A DNA stretch of 42,480 nucleotides from contig NZ_BMRO01000028.1 of the NCBI RefSeq assembly GCF_014648675.1, positions 1 through 42,480 of the forward strand, written 5' to 3'. Positions 22,413 to 31,257 of the stretch are shown here, one piece after another. This DNA comes from Actinomadura livida. GTDB taxonomy: Bacteria > Actinomycetota > Actinomycetes > Streptosporangiales > Streptosporangiaceae. The notes under the pieces were generated by a model, which made no database searches, was not told the origin of the DNA, and saw only the letters and a program-made list of their open reading frames with translations. The stretch's first letter is position 1, and each line of letters starts with the position of its first letter. The translations under genes and the position numbers were made by a program.

Positions 22413-23660
22413 GTGCTCAAGGTCGAGGACATCAACCTGACCGACTGGGAGTTCTGGCGGCAGCCGCACGAGTACCGGCATGAGGCCTTCAAGGCCCTGC
22501 GCTGGCATCCCGAGCTCGTGCGCTTCGAGGAACCCGACATCATCATCATGCCGCAGGGGCCCGGCTACTACGCGCTGACCCGGCACGCCGACATCATCGA
22601 GGCGTCCCGGCGCCCGCAGGACTTCTGCTCCGGCAAGGGCGCCATCAGCATCCCGGACATGCCCGGCGACATGCACGAGTTCTTCGGCTCGATGATCAGC
22701 ATGGACGACCCGCGGCACGCCAAGATCAGGCGGATCGTGTCCCGGGCGTTCTCCCCGCGCATGATCCAGCGCTTCGAGGACCAGGTCGAGGCCGTCGCCG
22801 GGGAGATCGTCGAGCGCGTCGCGACCGGCGGCGGCACGGGCGACTTCGTCGCCGACGTCGCCGCCCGGCTGCCCCTGAAGATCATCTGCGACATGATGGG
22901 GATCGACGAGTCGCACTACCAGACCGTCCTGGACGCCACGAACGTCATCCTCGCCGGCAACGACGCGGAGTTCATCCCGTCCGGCGACGCCGAGCAGATG
23001 GCGATGGCGCTGCTCGGCGCCGGCGAGACGCTCAAGAACCTGGTCGAGGACCTCGGCAGGCAGCGCCGCGCCGACCCCACCGACGACCTGACCTCCGCGC
23101 TGGTCAACGCCAACATCGACGGCGAGTCCCTGACCGACCAGGAGCTGGGCTCCTTCTTCATCCTCCTGGTCGTCGCCGGGAACGAGACCACCCGCAACGC
23201 GATCGCGCACGGCCTCGACCTGTTCACCCGCAACCCCGACCAGCGGGCGCTGCTCACCGAGGACTTCGACGACCGCATGCCCGGGGCCGTCGAGGAGATC
23301 GTCCGCTTCGTGTCGCCGGTGATCTGGATGCGCCGCACCGCGACTCGCGACACCACGCTGAACGACCACCATGTCAAGGAGGGCGACAAGCTCATCCTCT
23401 ACTACTGGTCGGCCAACCGCGACGAGACGGTCTTCACCGACCCCGAGAAGTTCGACATCCTGCGCGACCCCAACCCGCACGTCGGGTTCGGCGGGCCGGG
23501 GCCGCACTTCTGCCTCGGCGCCCACCTGGCCAGGCGCGAGATCACCGTGATGTTCCGCGAGCTGCTCAGCCGCACGCCCGAGATCCGCGCTTCCGGCGAA
23601 CCGGCCCGCCTGGAGTCCAACTTCATCAACGGGATCAAGCACCTGCCCTACACGATCTGA
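22413..23660 (+). CDS. Cytochrome P450 (CYP125/CYP124/CYP142-like)
   Basis: A 415-residue P450. The I-helix oxygen motif is VAGNETTRN, the K-helix ExxR is EEIVR, and the heme ligand is C367 in FGGPGPHFCLGAHLAR. The AGNETTRN and RRTATRD motifs resemble the actinobacterial CYP125/124/142 group, which oxidises sterol side chains or methyl-branched lipids at the terminal carbon. Substrate assignment is tentative. GTG 22413 is preferred because GAGGTGG lies six bases upstream; ATG 22398 is in frame but lacks a site. No ferredoxin or reductase gene is nearby, so electrons must come from elsewhere. Confidence 0.92.
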   Translation: MLKVEDINLTDWEFWRQPHEYRHEAFKALRWHPELVRFEEPDIIIMPQGPGYYALTRHADIIEASRRPQDFCSGKGAISIPDMPGDMHEFFGSMISMDDPRHAKIRRIVSRAFSPRMIQRFEDQVEAVAGEIVERVATGGGTGDFVADVAARLPLKIICDMMGIDESHYQTVLDATNVILAGNDAEFIPSGDAEQMAMALLGAGETLKNLVEDLGRQRRADPTDDLTSALVNANIDGESLTDQELGSFFILLVVAGNETTRNAIAHGLDLFTRNPDQRALLTEDFDDRMPGAVEEIVRFVSPVIWMRRTATRDTTLNDHHVKEGDKLILYYWSANRDETVFTDPEKFDILRDPNPHVGFGGPGPHFCLGAHLARREITVMFRELLSRTPEIRASGEPARLESNFINGIKHLPYTI

Positions 23661-23695
23661 CCGGCCCTACGACGGGCTGCCGGCCCCGGCCCCGA

Positions 23696-24436
23696 TCACC
23701 AGGGCAGGGGCCGGCCCGGCCGCTCTCCGCCGCCCCGGAACGCGCCGGTCGGGCCGTCGTCGTCCAGGGTCGCCAGGAGGAACACCTCCGTGGCGCCCTG
23801 GACGGGCGTCCGGAACCCGGCGTGCCCGTTCATGTCGGTCGCGCAGTAGCCCGGGTCGGCCGCGTTCACCTTGATCGGGGTGCCGGCCAGATCCTTCGCA
23901 TAGGCGACCGTGAGCGCGTTCACCGCCGTCTTGGACGACGGGTAGGCCAGCGAGTTCATCGGGAAGGACTCACCGGACGGGTCGCTCATAACGGCGAGCG
24001 ATCCCAGCCCGCTGGACACGTTGACGATCCGTCCGGCCGAGGAGCGGCGCACGAGCGGCAGCATCGCGTTGGTCACGGCGACGACGCCGAACACGTTCGT
24101 CTCGTACACCTCGCGCATCGCCTCGACGGAGGTGGCGCTCGGGGCCGCCCATCCGGCGGCGGGCGCGATACCGGCGTTGTTGACCAGGACGTCCAGGTGT
24201 CCGTGCTCGCTCTCGATCCGCTTGGACGCGGCCTCGATCGTGGCGGGATCGGTGACGTCGAGGTGGACGAACCGGGCGTCGACCCCCTCCCCGCCCAGCG
24301 CCGCGGCGGCCTCCTCGCCGAGGCCGGCCGAACGCGCCCCGACGAGGACGGTCATGCCTTCGCGGCCCAGCAGCCGCGCCGTCTCGAACCCGATTCCCTT
24401 GTTGGCTCCTGTGATCAGGGCGATCTGTGCAGTCAT
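23696..24436 (-). CDS. Short-chain dehydrogenase/reductase, carbonyl-reductase-like
   Basis: A 246-residue SDR with TGANKGIGFETARLL (residues 9-23), ARS after strand two suggesting NADP(H), VNNAG near residue 88, serine in VNVSSGLGS and the catalytic YPSSK motif. The GANKGIG form and the DPGYCATDMNG motif are typical of carbonyl reductases acting on aldehydes and quinones. It is divergent from an XRE/MmyB-type regulator, an arrangement seen often in actinomycetes where the regulator controls the SDR. The start ATG at 24436 has only a weak ribosome binding site. Confidence 0.92.
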   Translation of the reverse strand: MTAQIALITGANKGIGFETARLLGREGMTVLVGARSAGLGEEAAAALGGEGVDARFVHLDVTDPATIEAASKRIESEHGHLDVLVNNAGIAPAAGWAAPSATSVEAMREVYETNVFGVVAVTNAMLPLVRRSSAGRIVNVSSGLGSLAVMSDPSGESFPMNSLAYPSSKTAVNALTVAYAKDLAGTPIKVNAADPGYCATDMNGHAGFRTPVQGATEVFLLATLDDDGPTGAFRGGGERPGRPLPW

Positions 24437-24550
24437 GCCGGGAAGGCTGCTCGGTCACGGCGGCCTTGAGGAGAGACCGCCGGAAGCTGGGACCGGCGGT
24501 ACCACCATGGGAGATGCCGCGGGGCGGTCCGCTCGGCCATGCTGGGACGC

Positions 24551-25399
24551 ATGGACAGGGAGGAGATGGCCGGGTTCCTGCGTTCGCGCCGCGCACGCGT
24601 CCAACCGGCGGACGTGGGCCTGGAAGCGGGTCTCCGGCGCCGCACGCCCGGGCTGCGGAGGGAAGAGGTCGCGCGCCTGGCCGGGATGTCGGTGGACTAC
24701 TACATCCGGCTGGAACAAGGGCGGGGGCCGCGTCCGTCCAGGCAGATACTGGGCGCGATGGCGCGCGCGCTGAGGCTCACCGACGACGAGCGCGCCCACC
24801 TCTTCAACCTCGCGGGGGAGCCCCCGGCGCCGCCTCCGGGACCGCCGCAGGAGGTGCCCGCGGGCATCCTCCACCTGCTGCAGCGCCTGGACGACACTCC
24901 CGCGTACGTGCTGGACGCCAAGTACGACGTCCTCGCATGGAACGACATGGCGACGGCGCTCATCACCGACTTCTCCGCGCTGGAGCCGCGCGACCGCAAC
25001 CCGATGCGCGCCCATTTCCTGCGCCCCGGCCCGCGTTCACCGCACATCACGGACGAGGACGCGAACCAGCAGTTCGCGCGGCTGAGCGTCGCCGACCTGC
25101 GCGCCGCCCTCGGCCGCTACCCGGACGATCCCGGCGTGAAGGCCCTGATCGCCGAGCTGACGGAGGGCAGCGAGCTGTTCCGCCGGCTCTGGGCGAACCA
25201 CCAGGTCGCGGTACGCCGGAGCGGCACCAAGAAGATCAAGCACCCCGTCGTCGGGGAGATCGAGGTCCACTGCGACGTCCTCGTCGTGCCCGAACGCGAT
25301 CAGAAGGTCGTCCTCTACACGACCGCGCCCGGCAGCCGGTCCCACGAGGCCCTGAAGCTGCTCCGCGTCGTCGGGACGCAGGACCTCGCGCCGCGCTGA
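24551..25399 (+). CDS. XRE family regulator with MmyB-like ligand domain
   Basis: A 282-residue regulator. The N-terminal helix-turn-helix spans about residues 8-70 (FLRSRRARVQPADVGL, then RRTPGLRREEVARLAGMSVD and YYIRLEQGRGPRPS). The rest is an MmyB-like ligand-binding domain with the usual motifs (ILHLLQRLDDTPAYVLD, VLAWNDMATAL, FRRLWANHQVAVRR, KHPVVGEIEV). In the family this domain has a PAS-like fold and binds fatty acids or similar lipids. ATG 24551 matches the common start MDREEMAGFLR; ATG 24539 is in frame. It is divergent from the SDR gene, its likely target. Confidence 0.93.
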   Translation: MDREEMAGFLRSRRARVQPADVGLEAGLRRRTPGLRREEVARLAGMSVDYYIRLEQGRGPRPSRQILGAMARALRLTDDERAHLFNLAGEPPAPPPGPPQEVPAGILHLLQRLDDTPAYVLDAKYDVLAWNDMATALITDFSALEPRDRNPMRAHFLRPGPRSPHITDEDANQQFARLSVADLRAALGRYPDDPGVKALIAELTEGSELFRRLWANHQVAVRRSGTKKIKHPVVGEIEVHCDVLVVPERDQKVVLYTTAPGSRSHEALKLLRVVGTQDLAPR

Positions 25400-25421
25400 A
25401 CCTCCGCTCCGCACGGGCCGG

Positions 25422-25457
25422 GGCCCGGGTTCCCGGCACGTGCCGGGAACCCGGGCC
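25422..25457. terminator. 36-bp perfect palindrome, bidirectional terminator
   Basis: Positions 25422-25439 are exactly complementary to 25440-25457, centred on GCACGTGC. It lies between two convergent genes, 22 bases after one stop codon and 15 before the other, and so should end both transcripts. Confidence 0.85.
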
Positions 25458-25472
25458 TGCGGGCGCGGCGGC

Positions 25473-27017
25473 TCAGCGCAGCTCGCGCTTGAGGATCTTG
25501 CCGGTGGCGGTCATCGGCAGCTCGTCGCGGAACTCGACGATCCGCGGGTACTTGTAGTTCGCGAACTGCTCCTTACCCCACGCGATCAGCTCGTCCTCGG
25601 TGAGGGCGGAGCCCGGCGTCCGGATCACGTACGCCTTGATCTCCTCGCCGTGCGACGGGTGCTCGACGCCCACGACGGCGGCCAGCGACACGTCCGGGTG
25701 GGTCATCAGGACCTCTTCGAGCTCCCGCGGGTAGACGTTGTACCCGCCCCGGATGATCATGTCCTTGGAGCGGTCGATGATGTAGTAGTAGCCCTCCTCG
25801 TCGCGGCGGGCCACGTCACCGGTGCGGAACCAGCCGTCCCGGATCGACTCCTCGGTCGCCTCGGGCCGGTCGTAGTAGCCCTTCATGATGTTGTGCCCGC
25901 GGATGGCGATCTCGCCGGGCCCCTCGCCCTCGACGTCCTTCCACTCGTCGTCGATGAGCTTCATCTCCACGCCCCAGACGGGCAGGCCGATCGAACCGGG
26001 CTTGGCCGGGCGGTCCGGGCGGTTGAAGGAGGCGACCGGCGACGTCTCCGACAGGCCGTAGCCCTCCAGGACGTCCACGTCGAACTTCTTCTTGACCCCC
26101 TTCAGGACCTCCATCGGCAGCGCCGACCCGCCCGAGACCGCGACCCGCAGGTTCTCCCGGATCGTCGCGACGTCCTCGTCGGAGGTGTCGTCGGTCAGCA
26201 GCCCCCAGTACATCGTCGGGACGCCCGCGAAGATGTTCACCTTCTCCTTGACCATCAGCTCGACGGCCTGCTTCGCCTCGAACCGCGGCTGCAGGACGAG
26301 CGTCGCCCGCCGGTAGAACCCGACGTTCATCACGCACGTCTGCCCGAAGATGTGGAACAGCGGCAGGGTCACCAGCGACGTGTCGTGCAGCGTCCGCTCG
26401 AAGAGCGTGTCGCTGACCATGGCGTTCGACAGCAGGTTGCTGTGCGACAGCTCGGCGCCCTTCGGCTGCCCCGTCGTCCCGCTGGTGTAGATGATGACGG
26501 CGGTGTCGTCCGGGTCGGTCAGCGCCGCGTCGAACGTGTCCGGCTGCCCGGCCAGCGCGGCCCAGAACAGCTCCGCCCCCTCGATCGGCGACTCGGTCGC
26601 CGCCGGGTTCGCCGGCAGCAGGAAGAAGTGCTCGCAGCCCTCCGCCTTCTCGAACCCGGCGTAGCCCGTCTCGCCGAGCGGGAGCTCCGGCGTCCCCTCG
26701 AAGCAGAACAGCGCCTTGGCGTCGGAGTCGGCGAGGTGGTAGGTGATCTCCCGCGGCTTGAGCAGGACGTTCAGCGGGACGACCACCGCGCCCGCCTTGA
26801 GCGCCCCGAAGTAGACCATCGGGAAGTAGGGCAGGTTCGGGCTGGACAGCGCCACCTTGTCGCCCGGTCCGACGCCGCGCGACCGCAGCAGGTTCGCGAC
26901 CTGGTTGGCGACCGAGTCGATGAACGAGTAGGAGAGCCGGAGATCGCCGAACACGACCGCCTCGCGGTCGGGCGTCTCCCTGGCGGCGTCCTCCAGCAGC
27001 ACGGACAGGTTGAGCAT
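25473..27017 (-). CDS. Long-chain fatty-acid-CoA ligase (FadD-type)
   Basis: A 514-residue AMP-forming acyl-CoA synthetase. The P-loop is YTSGTTGQPKGAELSH near residue 174. Further motifs are VSGGSALP, YGLSETSP, GWFRTGDVARRDEEGYYYI and IIRGGYNVYPRELEEVL, and the catalytic lysine sits in the C-terminal TGKILKREL. It activates a fatty or other carboxylic acid via an acyl-adenylate and then forms the CoA ester. The chain length preference cannot be read, though it lies in a lipid-related neighbourhood. The start has GAGGAG nine bases upstream. A 22-bp palindrome just before that site suggests control by a TetR-type repressor encoded elsewhere. Confidence 0.94.
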   Translation of the reverse strand: MLNLSVLLEDAARETPDREAVVFGDLRLSYSFIDSVANQVANLLRSRGVGPGDKVALSSPNLPYFPMVYFGALKAGAVVVPLNVLLKPREITYHLADSDAKALFCFEGTPELPLGETGYAGFEKAEGCEHFFLLPANPAATESPIEGAELFWAALAGQPDTFDAALTDPDDTAVIIYTSGTTGQPKGAELSHSNLLSNAMVSDTLFERTLHDTSLVTLPLFHIFGQTCVMNVGFYRRATLVLQPRFEAKQAVELMVKEKVNIFAGVPTMYWGLLTDDTSDEDVATIRENLRVAVSGGSALPMEVLKGVKKKFDVDVLEGYGLSETSPVASFNRPDRPAKPGSIGLPVWGVEMKLIDDEWKDVEGEGPGEIAIRGHNIMKGYYDRPEATEESIRDGWFRTGDVARRDEEGYYYIIDRSKDMIIRGGYNVYPRELEEVLMTHPDVSLAAVVGVEHPSHGEEIKAYVIRTPGSALTEDELIAWGKEQFANYKYPRIVEFRDELPMTATGKILKRELR

Positions 27018-27037
27018 CGTGTGGCACTCCTCGCGCG

Positions 27038-27059
27038 TAAGTGACCGGCCGGTTAGTTA
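27038..27059 (-). promoter_or_regulatory. Palindromic operator upstream of the acyl-CoA ligase
   Basis: A 22-bp palindrome with a perfect 10-bp core ACCGGCCGGT; 18 of 22 positions are symmetric, with outer arms TAAnT/AnTTA. It lies between a -10-like TACACT (27068-27073 on the minus strand) and the ribosome binding site, an ideal place for a repressor. The form is typical of TetR-family lipid regulators. Confidence 0.65.
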
Positions 27060-27273
27060 CCGCCGAGTGTATGACTCATTTCGCCCATCCTCCTGCATGG
27101 GGATCTGCTCGCGCCATCCTTCAAGCCCGTTTGACGTGCGGTTTCCGTGCCGCTGACCGCGGAAAAGTTCTGGAGAAGCCTTCGGGGCGCGGGAACCGTT
27201 CCGGGACGGAACCCGGCGCATGCCGGGGGCGTCCCCGTTACGATGTGCCGCTCCACCCAGAAAGGCTCCGATC
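27060..27273. other. Divergent intergenic region between acyl-CoA ligase and zinc-ribbon protein genes
   Basis: About 210 bases. It carries the ligase promoter (-10-like TACACT on the minus strand at 27068-27073). It must also hold the promoter of the zinc-ribbon gene, but no clear -35/-10 pair is visible for the latter. Confidence 0.35.
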
Positions 27274-27888
27274 TTGATCATTTTCGGCTGGCGCGTCGTC
27301 TTCTTCACCCTGACCAGCGGGGTCTTCCACTGCCCCGGCTGCGGCGGCGACCGGGAGTACAGGCGCCGCCAGGGCCGCAACTTCTTCACCCTGTTCTTCA
27401 TCCCGGTCGTTCCGCTCACCAAGACCGGCGGCGAATTCGTCGAGTGCGGCACCTGCAAGGGCCGCTGGGAGCCCGGCGTCCTCGACGTGCCGACCACCGC
27501 GCAGCTCGCGCAGATGCCCGCGATGCTCCTGCGCATGGCCATCGCGCAGGTCCTGCGCGCCGGCGACTACACCGCCCCGTCCTCGCGCTCCCGCGCCGTG
27601 GCCGTCGTCCAGCAGGCCGGCGTGGCCGGCTACGACGACGCCGCCCTGAACGGCGACCTCGCCCGCCCCTTCGACGAGGTGCGCATCGAGATGAACCGCG
27701 CCGCCGGCGCGCTCGCCCCCGAGGCGCGCGAGAGCATCCTGCGCGCCGCCGCCGAGATCGCCCTCACCGACGGGCGGCTCAGCGCCTCGGAGGAGGAGAC
27801 CCTCTCCGCCGTCGGCGCCGACCTCCAGCTCACCCGCGTCCAGGTCACCGGCGTCGTCTCCATGGCCCGGCAGGCGTCCGGCCACTAA
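27274..27888 (+). CDS. Zinc-ribbon and TerB-like protein
   Basis: A 204-residue protein. The N terminus has a hydrophobic strand (IIFGWRVVFFTLTSG) and a zinc ribbon made of HCPGCGGD and ECGTCKGRW. The C-terminal 130 residues resemble the TerB helical domain linked to tellurite and stress response proteins (ARESILRAAAEIALTDGRLS, then EEETLSAVGADLQLT). TerB-like domains bind metal ions through acidic residues. The start is TTG at 27274, with AGAAAGG eight bases upstream. An open frame continues upstream but has no start signal. Exact function unknown. Another Ter-type protein, a TerD, is encoded at 39411, but the two are far apart. Confidence 0.82.
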   Translation: MIIFGWRVVFFTLTSGVFHCPGCGGDREYRRRQGRNFFTLFFIPVVPLTKTGGEFVECGTCKGRWEPGVLDVPTTAQLAQMPAMLLRMAIAQVLRAGDYTAPSSRSRAVAVVQQAGVAGYDDAALNGDLARPFDEVRIEMNRAAGALAPEARESILRAAAEIALTDGRLSASEEETLSAVGADLQLTRVQVTGVVSMARQASGH

Positions 27889-28070
27889 CCCCCGCGGGAG
27901 GGCTTGCGATTGCGCTATTCTTGATGTATGTCAACCAGGCTGCTCCTTGTACGACCACGTTGACGAACTACTGACGTCAGCGTGGTGGCCCCTCCTGTGC
28001 GAGGGGCCATTTCATGTCGGCGCCAGCCTGGTCCCTGCCGGCGAGCGAGCAGAATTCGGAGTACGGAAGC
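27889..28070 (+). promoter_or_regulatory. Structured leader of leuS
   Basis: Two adjacent hairpins precede leuS: 27955-27965 with 27975-27985 (11 bp including one G-U, nine-base loop) and 27987-27994 with 28001-28008 (8 bp, perfect). A 16-codon frame (27926-27976) ends inside the first hairpin. The 3' arm of the second hairpin, GAGGGG, would be the ribosome binding site of an ATG at 28014. No T-box signature is visible. The layout suggests regulation of leuS by RNA structure, but the signal is unknown. Confidence 0.4.
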
Positions 28071-30590
28071 GTGAGCAGCGACGTTACTTCCCGCGCGGCC
28101 GCGGGCGGTACGGGGGGATCGTCCCCCCTGAACGACGGGTACGACCCGCGGGCGATCCAGGACAAGTGGCAGGCCCGCTGGGCGGAGCTCGAACCGTTCA
28201 CGGCCGACGAGAAGGACGAGGGCCGCGAGCGCCGCTACGCGCTGGACATGTTCCCCTACCCGAGCGGCGACCTCCACATGGGCCACGCGGAGGCGTTCGC
28301 CATCGGCGACGTCCCCGCGCGGTACTGGCTGCAGCGCGGCTACAACGTCCTGCACCCCATCGGCTGGGACTCCTTCGGCCTGCCCGCCGAGAACGCCGCC
28401 ATAAAGCGCGACTCGCACCCCGCCGAATGGACGTACGCCAACATCGAGACCCAGGCGGCCTCGTTCCAGCGCTACGCCCCGTCCTTCGACTGGACGCGGC
28501 GCCTGCACACCTCAGACCCCGAGTACTACCGCTGGACGCAGTGGCTGTTCCTGCGCTTCTACGAGCGGGGCCTGGCCTACCGCAAGGGCGGCCACGTCAA
28601 CTGGTGCCCCAAGGACCAGACCGTCCTGGCCAACGAGCAGGTCGTCGGCGGGCACTGCGAACGCTGCGGGGCGCTGGTCGAGAAGCGCGTCCTGACGCAG
28701 TGGTACTTCAAGATCACCGAGTACGCCGACCGGCTGCTGGACGACATGGAGCAGCTGGAGGGCAGGTGGCCCGAGCGCGTCCTGCTGATGCAGCGCAACT
28801 GGATCGGCCGCTCCACCGGCGCCGACGTCGACTTCGTCATCGAGGGCCGTGACGAGCCCGTCACCGTCTACACCACGCGTCCCGACACCCTGTACGGCGC
28901 GACGTTCATGGTCGTCGCCGCCGACGCCCCGCTGGCCGAGGAGATCTGCGCGCCCGACCACCGCGCCGCGTTCGAGGCCTATCGCGAGGAGGTCTCCCGC
29001 GAGAGCGAGATCGAGCGGCTGTCCACCGAGCGCGAGAAGACCGGCGTGTTCCTGGGCCGCTACGCGGTCAACCCGGTCAACGGCGAGCGGCTGCCGATCT
29101 GGGCGTCCGACTACGTCCTGGCCGAGTACGGGCACGGCGCGATCATGGCGGTGCCCGCGCACGACCAGCGCGACCTGGACTTCGCGCTGAAGTTCGGCCT
29201 GCCCGTCCGCGTCGTCGTCGAGACCGGGCAGCCCGACCCGGCCGAGACCGGCGTCGCCACCCCCGGCGACGGTGCGATCGTGAACTCCGGCCCGATCGAC
29301 GGGCTGGTCAAGGGCGACGCCATCGCCCGCATCACCGAGATCCTGGAGGAGCGCGGCACCGGCCGCGCGTCGGTGAACTTCCGGCTGCGCGACTGGCTGG
29401 TGTCCCGGCAGCGGTTCTGGGGCTGCCCGATCCCGATCGTGCACTGCGCGTCGTGCGGCGAGGTCCCCGTCCCGGACGAGCAGCTGCCCGTGCGGCTGCC
29501 CGAGGGCCTGCGCGGCGCCGACCTGGCGCCCAAGGGCACCTCGCCGCTGGCCGCCGCGTCCGACTGGGTCAACGTCGCCTGCCCCAAGTGCGGCGGCGCC
29601 GCCACCCGCGACACCGACACCATGGACACGTTCGTCGACTCGTCCTGGTACTTCTTCCGGTACTGCTCGCCCGGCTACGAGCACGGCCCGTTCGACGTCG
29701 AGCAGGTCCGCAAGTGGATGCCGGTCGACCAGTACACCGGCGGCGTCGAGCACGCCATCCTGCACCTGCTGTACAGCCGGTTCTTCACCAAGGTCCTGCA
29801 CGACATGGGCATGGTCGACTTCACCGAGCCGTTCCGCCGGCTGCTGAACCAGGGCCAGGTGATCAACCAGGGCAAGGCCATGTCGAAGACGCTGGGCAAC
29901 GGCGTCGACCTGGGCGAGCAGATCGCCGAGTACGGCGTGGACGTCGTCCGGCTGGCGATCCTGTTCTCCGGCCCGCCCGAGGACGACATCGACTGGGCGG
30001 ACGTGTCGACGCACGGCATGTCCAAGTTCCTGTCCCGCGTCCACCGCATCGCGACCGAGGTGTCCTCCGCGCCCGGCGTGGACGTCACGACCGGCGACAC
30101 GGCGCTGCGCCGCGTCACCGCGCACACCGTCGACGAGGTCACCTCCCAGGTCGAGAACCAGCGGTTCAACGTCGCGATCGCCCGGATCATGGAGCTGGTC
30201 ACCGCGACCCGCAAGGCCATCGACTCGGGCCCCGGCGCCGCCGACCCCGCCGTCCGCGAGGCCGCCGAGGCCGTCGCGACGATGCTGTCGCTGTTCGCCC
30301 CCTACACGGCCGACGAGGTGTGGGAGCTGCTGGGCCGCGAGGCACCGGTGATCCGCGCGGGCTGGCCGTCCGCCGACCCCGCCCTGCTGGTGGAGGAGTC
30401 GGTCACGTGCGTGGTCCAGGTGGCCGGCAAGGTCCGCGACCGCCTGGAGGTCCCACCGACGATCACCGCGGACGACCTGGAACGCCTGGCACTGGACTCC
30501 ACCAGGGTCCGCGACAGCCTGGGCGGCGCCGAGATCGCCAAGGTGATCGTCCGCCCCCCCAAGATCGTCAACATCGTCCCCAAGCGCTGA
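28071..30590 (+). CDS. leuS: Leucyl-tRNA synthetase
   Basis: A class Ia tRNA synthetase of about 839 residues that charges tRNA-Leu. The HIGH-type motif is DLHMGH near residue 66-71 and the KMSKS-type motif is KAMSKT at about 602. Zinc-binding pairs are CERCG, CASCG and CPKCGG. The editing domain lies between, with the TTRPDTLYGATF signature. The C-terminal anticodon-binding helices are complete. GTG 28071 is preferred since GGAG lies nine bases upstream and the extra 19 residues from ATG 28014 look non-conserved. ATG 28014 with its GAGGGG site is the alternative. It appears monocistronic, with a leader rich in hairpins and a strong terminator. Confidence 0.96.
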   Translation: MSSDVTSRAAAGGTGGSSPLNDGYDPRAIQDKWQARWAELEPFTADEKDEGRERRYALDMFPYPSGDLHMGHAEAFAIGDVPARYWLQRGYNVLHPIGWDSFGLPAENAAIKRDSHPAEWTYANIETQAASFQRYAPSFDWTRRLHTSDPEYYRWTQWLFLRFYERGLAYRKGGHVNWCPKDQTVLANEQVVGGHCERCGALVEKRVLTQWYFKITEYADRLLDDMEQLEGRWPERVLLMQRNWIGRSTGADVDFVIEGRDEPVTVYTTRPDTLYGATFMVVAADAPLAEEICAPDHRAAFEAYREEVSRESEIERLSTEREKTGVFLGRYAVNPVNGERLPIWASDYVLAEYGHGAIMAVPAHDQRDLDFALKFGLPVRVVVETGQPDPAETGVATPGDGAIVNSGPIDGLVKGDAIARITEILEERGTGRASVNFRLRDWLVSRQRFWGCPIPIVHCASCGEVPVPDEQLPVRLPEGLRGADLAPKGTSPLAAASDWVNVACPKCGGAATRDTDTMDTFVDSSWYFFRYCSPGYEHGPFDVEQVRKWMPVDQYTGGVEHAILHLLYSRFFTKVLHDMGMVDFTEPFRRLLNQGQVINQGKAMSKTLGNGVDLGEQIAEYGVDVVRLAILFSGPPEDDIDWADVSTHGMSKFLSRVHRIATEVSSAPGVDVTTGDTALRRVTAHTVDEVTSQVENQRFNVAIARIMELVTATRKAIDSGPGAADPAVREAAEAVATMLSLFAPYTADEVWELLGREAPVIRAGWPSADPALLVEESVTCVVQVAGKVRDRLEVPPTITADDLERLALDSTRVRDSLGGAEIAKVIVRPPKIVNIVPKR

Positions 30591-30596
30591 CCCGCC

Positions 30597-30628
30597 ACCG
30601 GGCGGCCGCCCCACGGCGACCGCCCGGT
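30597..30628 (+). terminator. Terminator downstream of leuS
   Basis: A stem of 9 perfect pairs (30597-30605 with 30620-30628), extended by four more after one mismatch, with a CCAC loop. It begins seven bases after the leuS stop codon and lies before the convergent GNAT gene. Confidence 0.75.
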
Positions 30629-30682
30629 CCCGCCCATCAGCGTCCGCGGCGGTCGGCCGTTCGGGATCGGGGAGTGTCTGCG

Positions 30683-31192
30683 TTAGTGCAGGTCTGTTTC
30701 CGGGGCGATGACCCAGTGGTTGGTCTGGAGGAGTCGGCCGGCGAAGGTCACCTCGGTTTGGGTGAGGAGGCGGAAGCCTACGGAACGGCAGATGCCGTTC
30801 GAGGCGGCGTTGCCGATCGCCGGGAAGGCGTGGACGAGGCCCCAGCGGCCTTCGTCCCGGGCCTGCTCCAGTAGCGTGCGGACGGCGCGTTTGCCGAGGC
30901 CGCGTCCCTGGAACTCGGGGAGGACCATCCAGCCGATCTCGGAGATCGGCCCGTCGTCGGTGCCGTGGGACCAGATGGTCACCGTCCCCGCCACGACGTC
31001 GGGGTGGCCCGCGTCGGGGACGATCATCTTGACCCATGCGAGGCCGTCCGCCGCCTGGCGGGCGTCCAGGCGGACCTTCTCCGCCATCCCTTCGCGGGGG
31101 AGAGGCCCGCCCAGGTCGGCCATCATGCCGGGGTCGCAGCGCATCCGGACATAGGCGGCTACGTCGTCGGGGGTGACGTCGCGCAGCTGCAT
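30683..31192 (-). CDS. GNAT family N-acetyltransferase
   Basis: A 169-residue acetyltransferase of the GNAT fold. The acetyl-CoA binding motif A is WMVLPEFQGRGLGKRAVRTLL (Q/RxxGxG/A as QGRGLG). The substrate side follows with AIGNAASNGICRSVGF, the typical AxxNxxSxxxxxxxGF of RimJ/RimL-type members. The substrate may be a small molecule or a protein N terminus. It is encoded 65 bases downstream of lexA in the same direction, so it may share the lexA transcript. The start at 31192 has GAGGGAG close upstream. Confidence 0.88.
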   Translation of the reverse strand: MQLRDVTPDDVAAYVRMRCDPGMMADLGGPLPREGMAEKVRLDARQAADGLAWVKMIVPDAGHPDVVAGTVTIWSHGTDDGPISEIGWMVLPEFQGRGLGKRAVRTLLEQARDEGRWGLVHAFPAIGNAASNGICRSVGFRLLTQTEVTFAGRLLQTNHWVIAPETDLH

Positions 31193-31257
31193 CTGCTCCC
31201 TCTACGGCGCCGTCGTTCGCCCGGGCGGGGTGGCGGATCAGGTCGGGGCGCCGGTGG

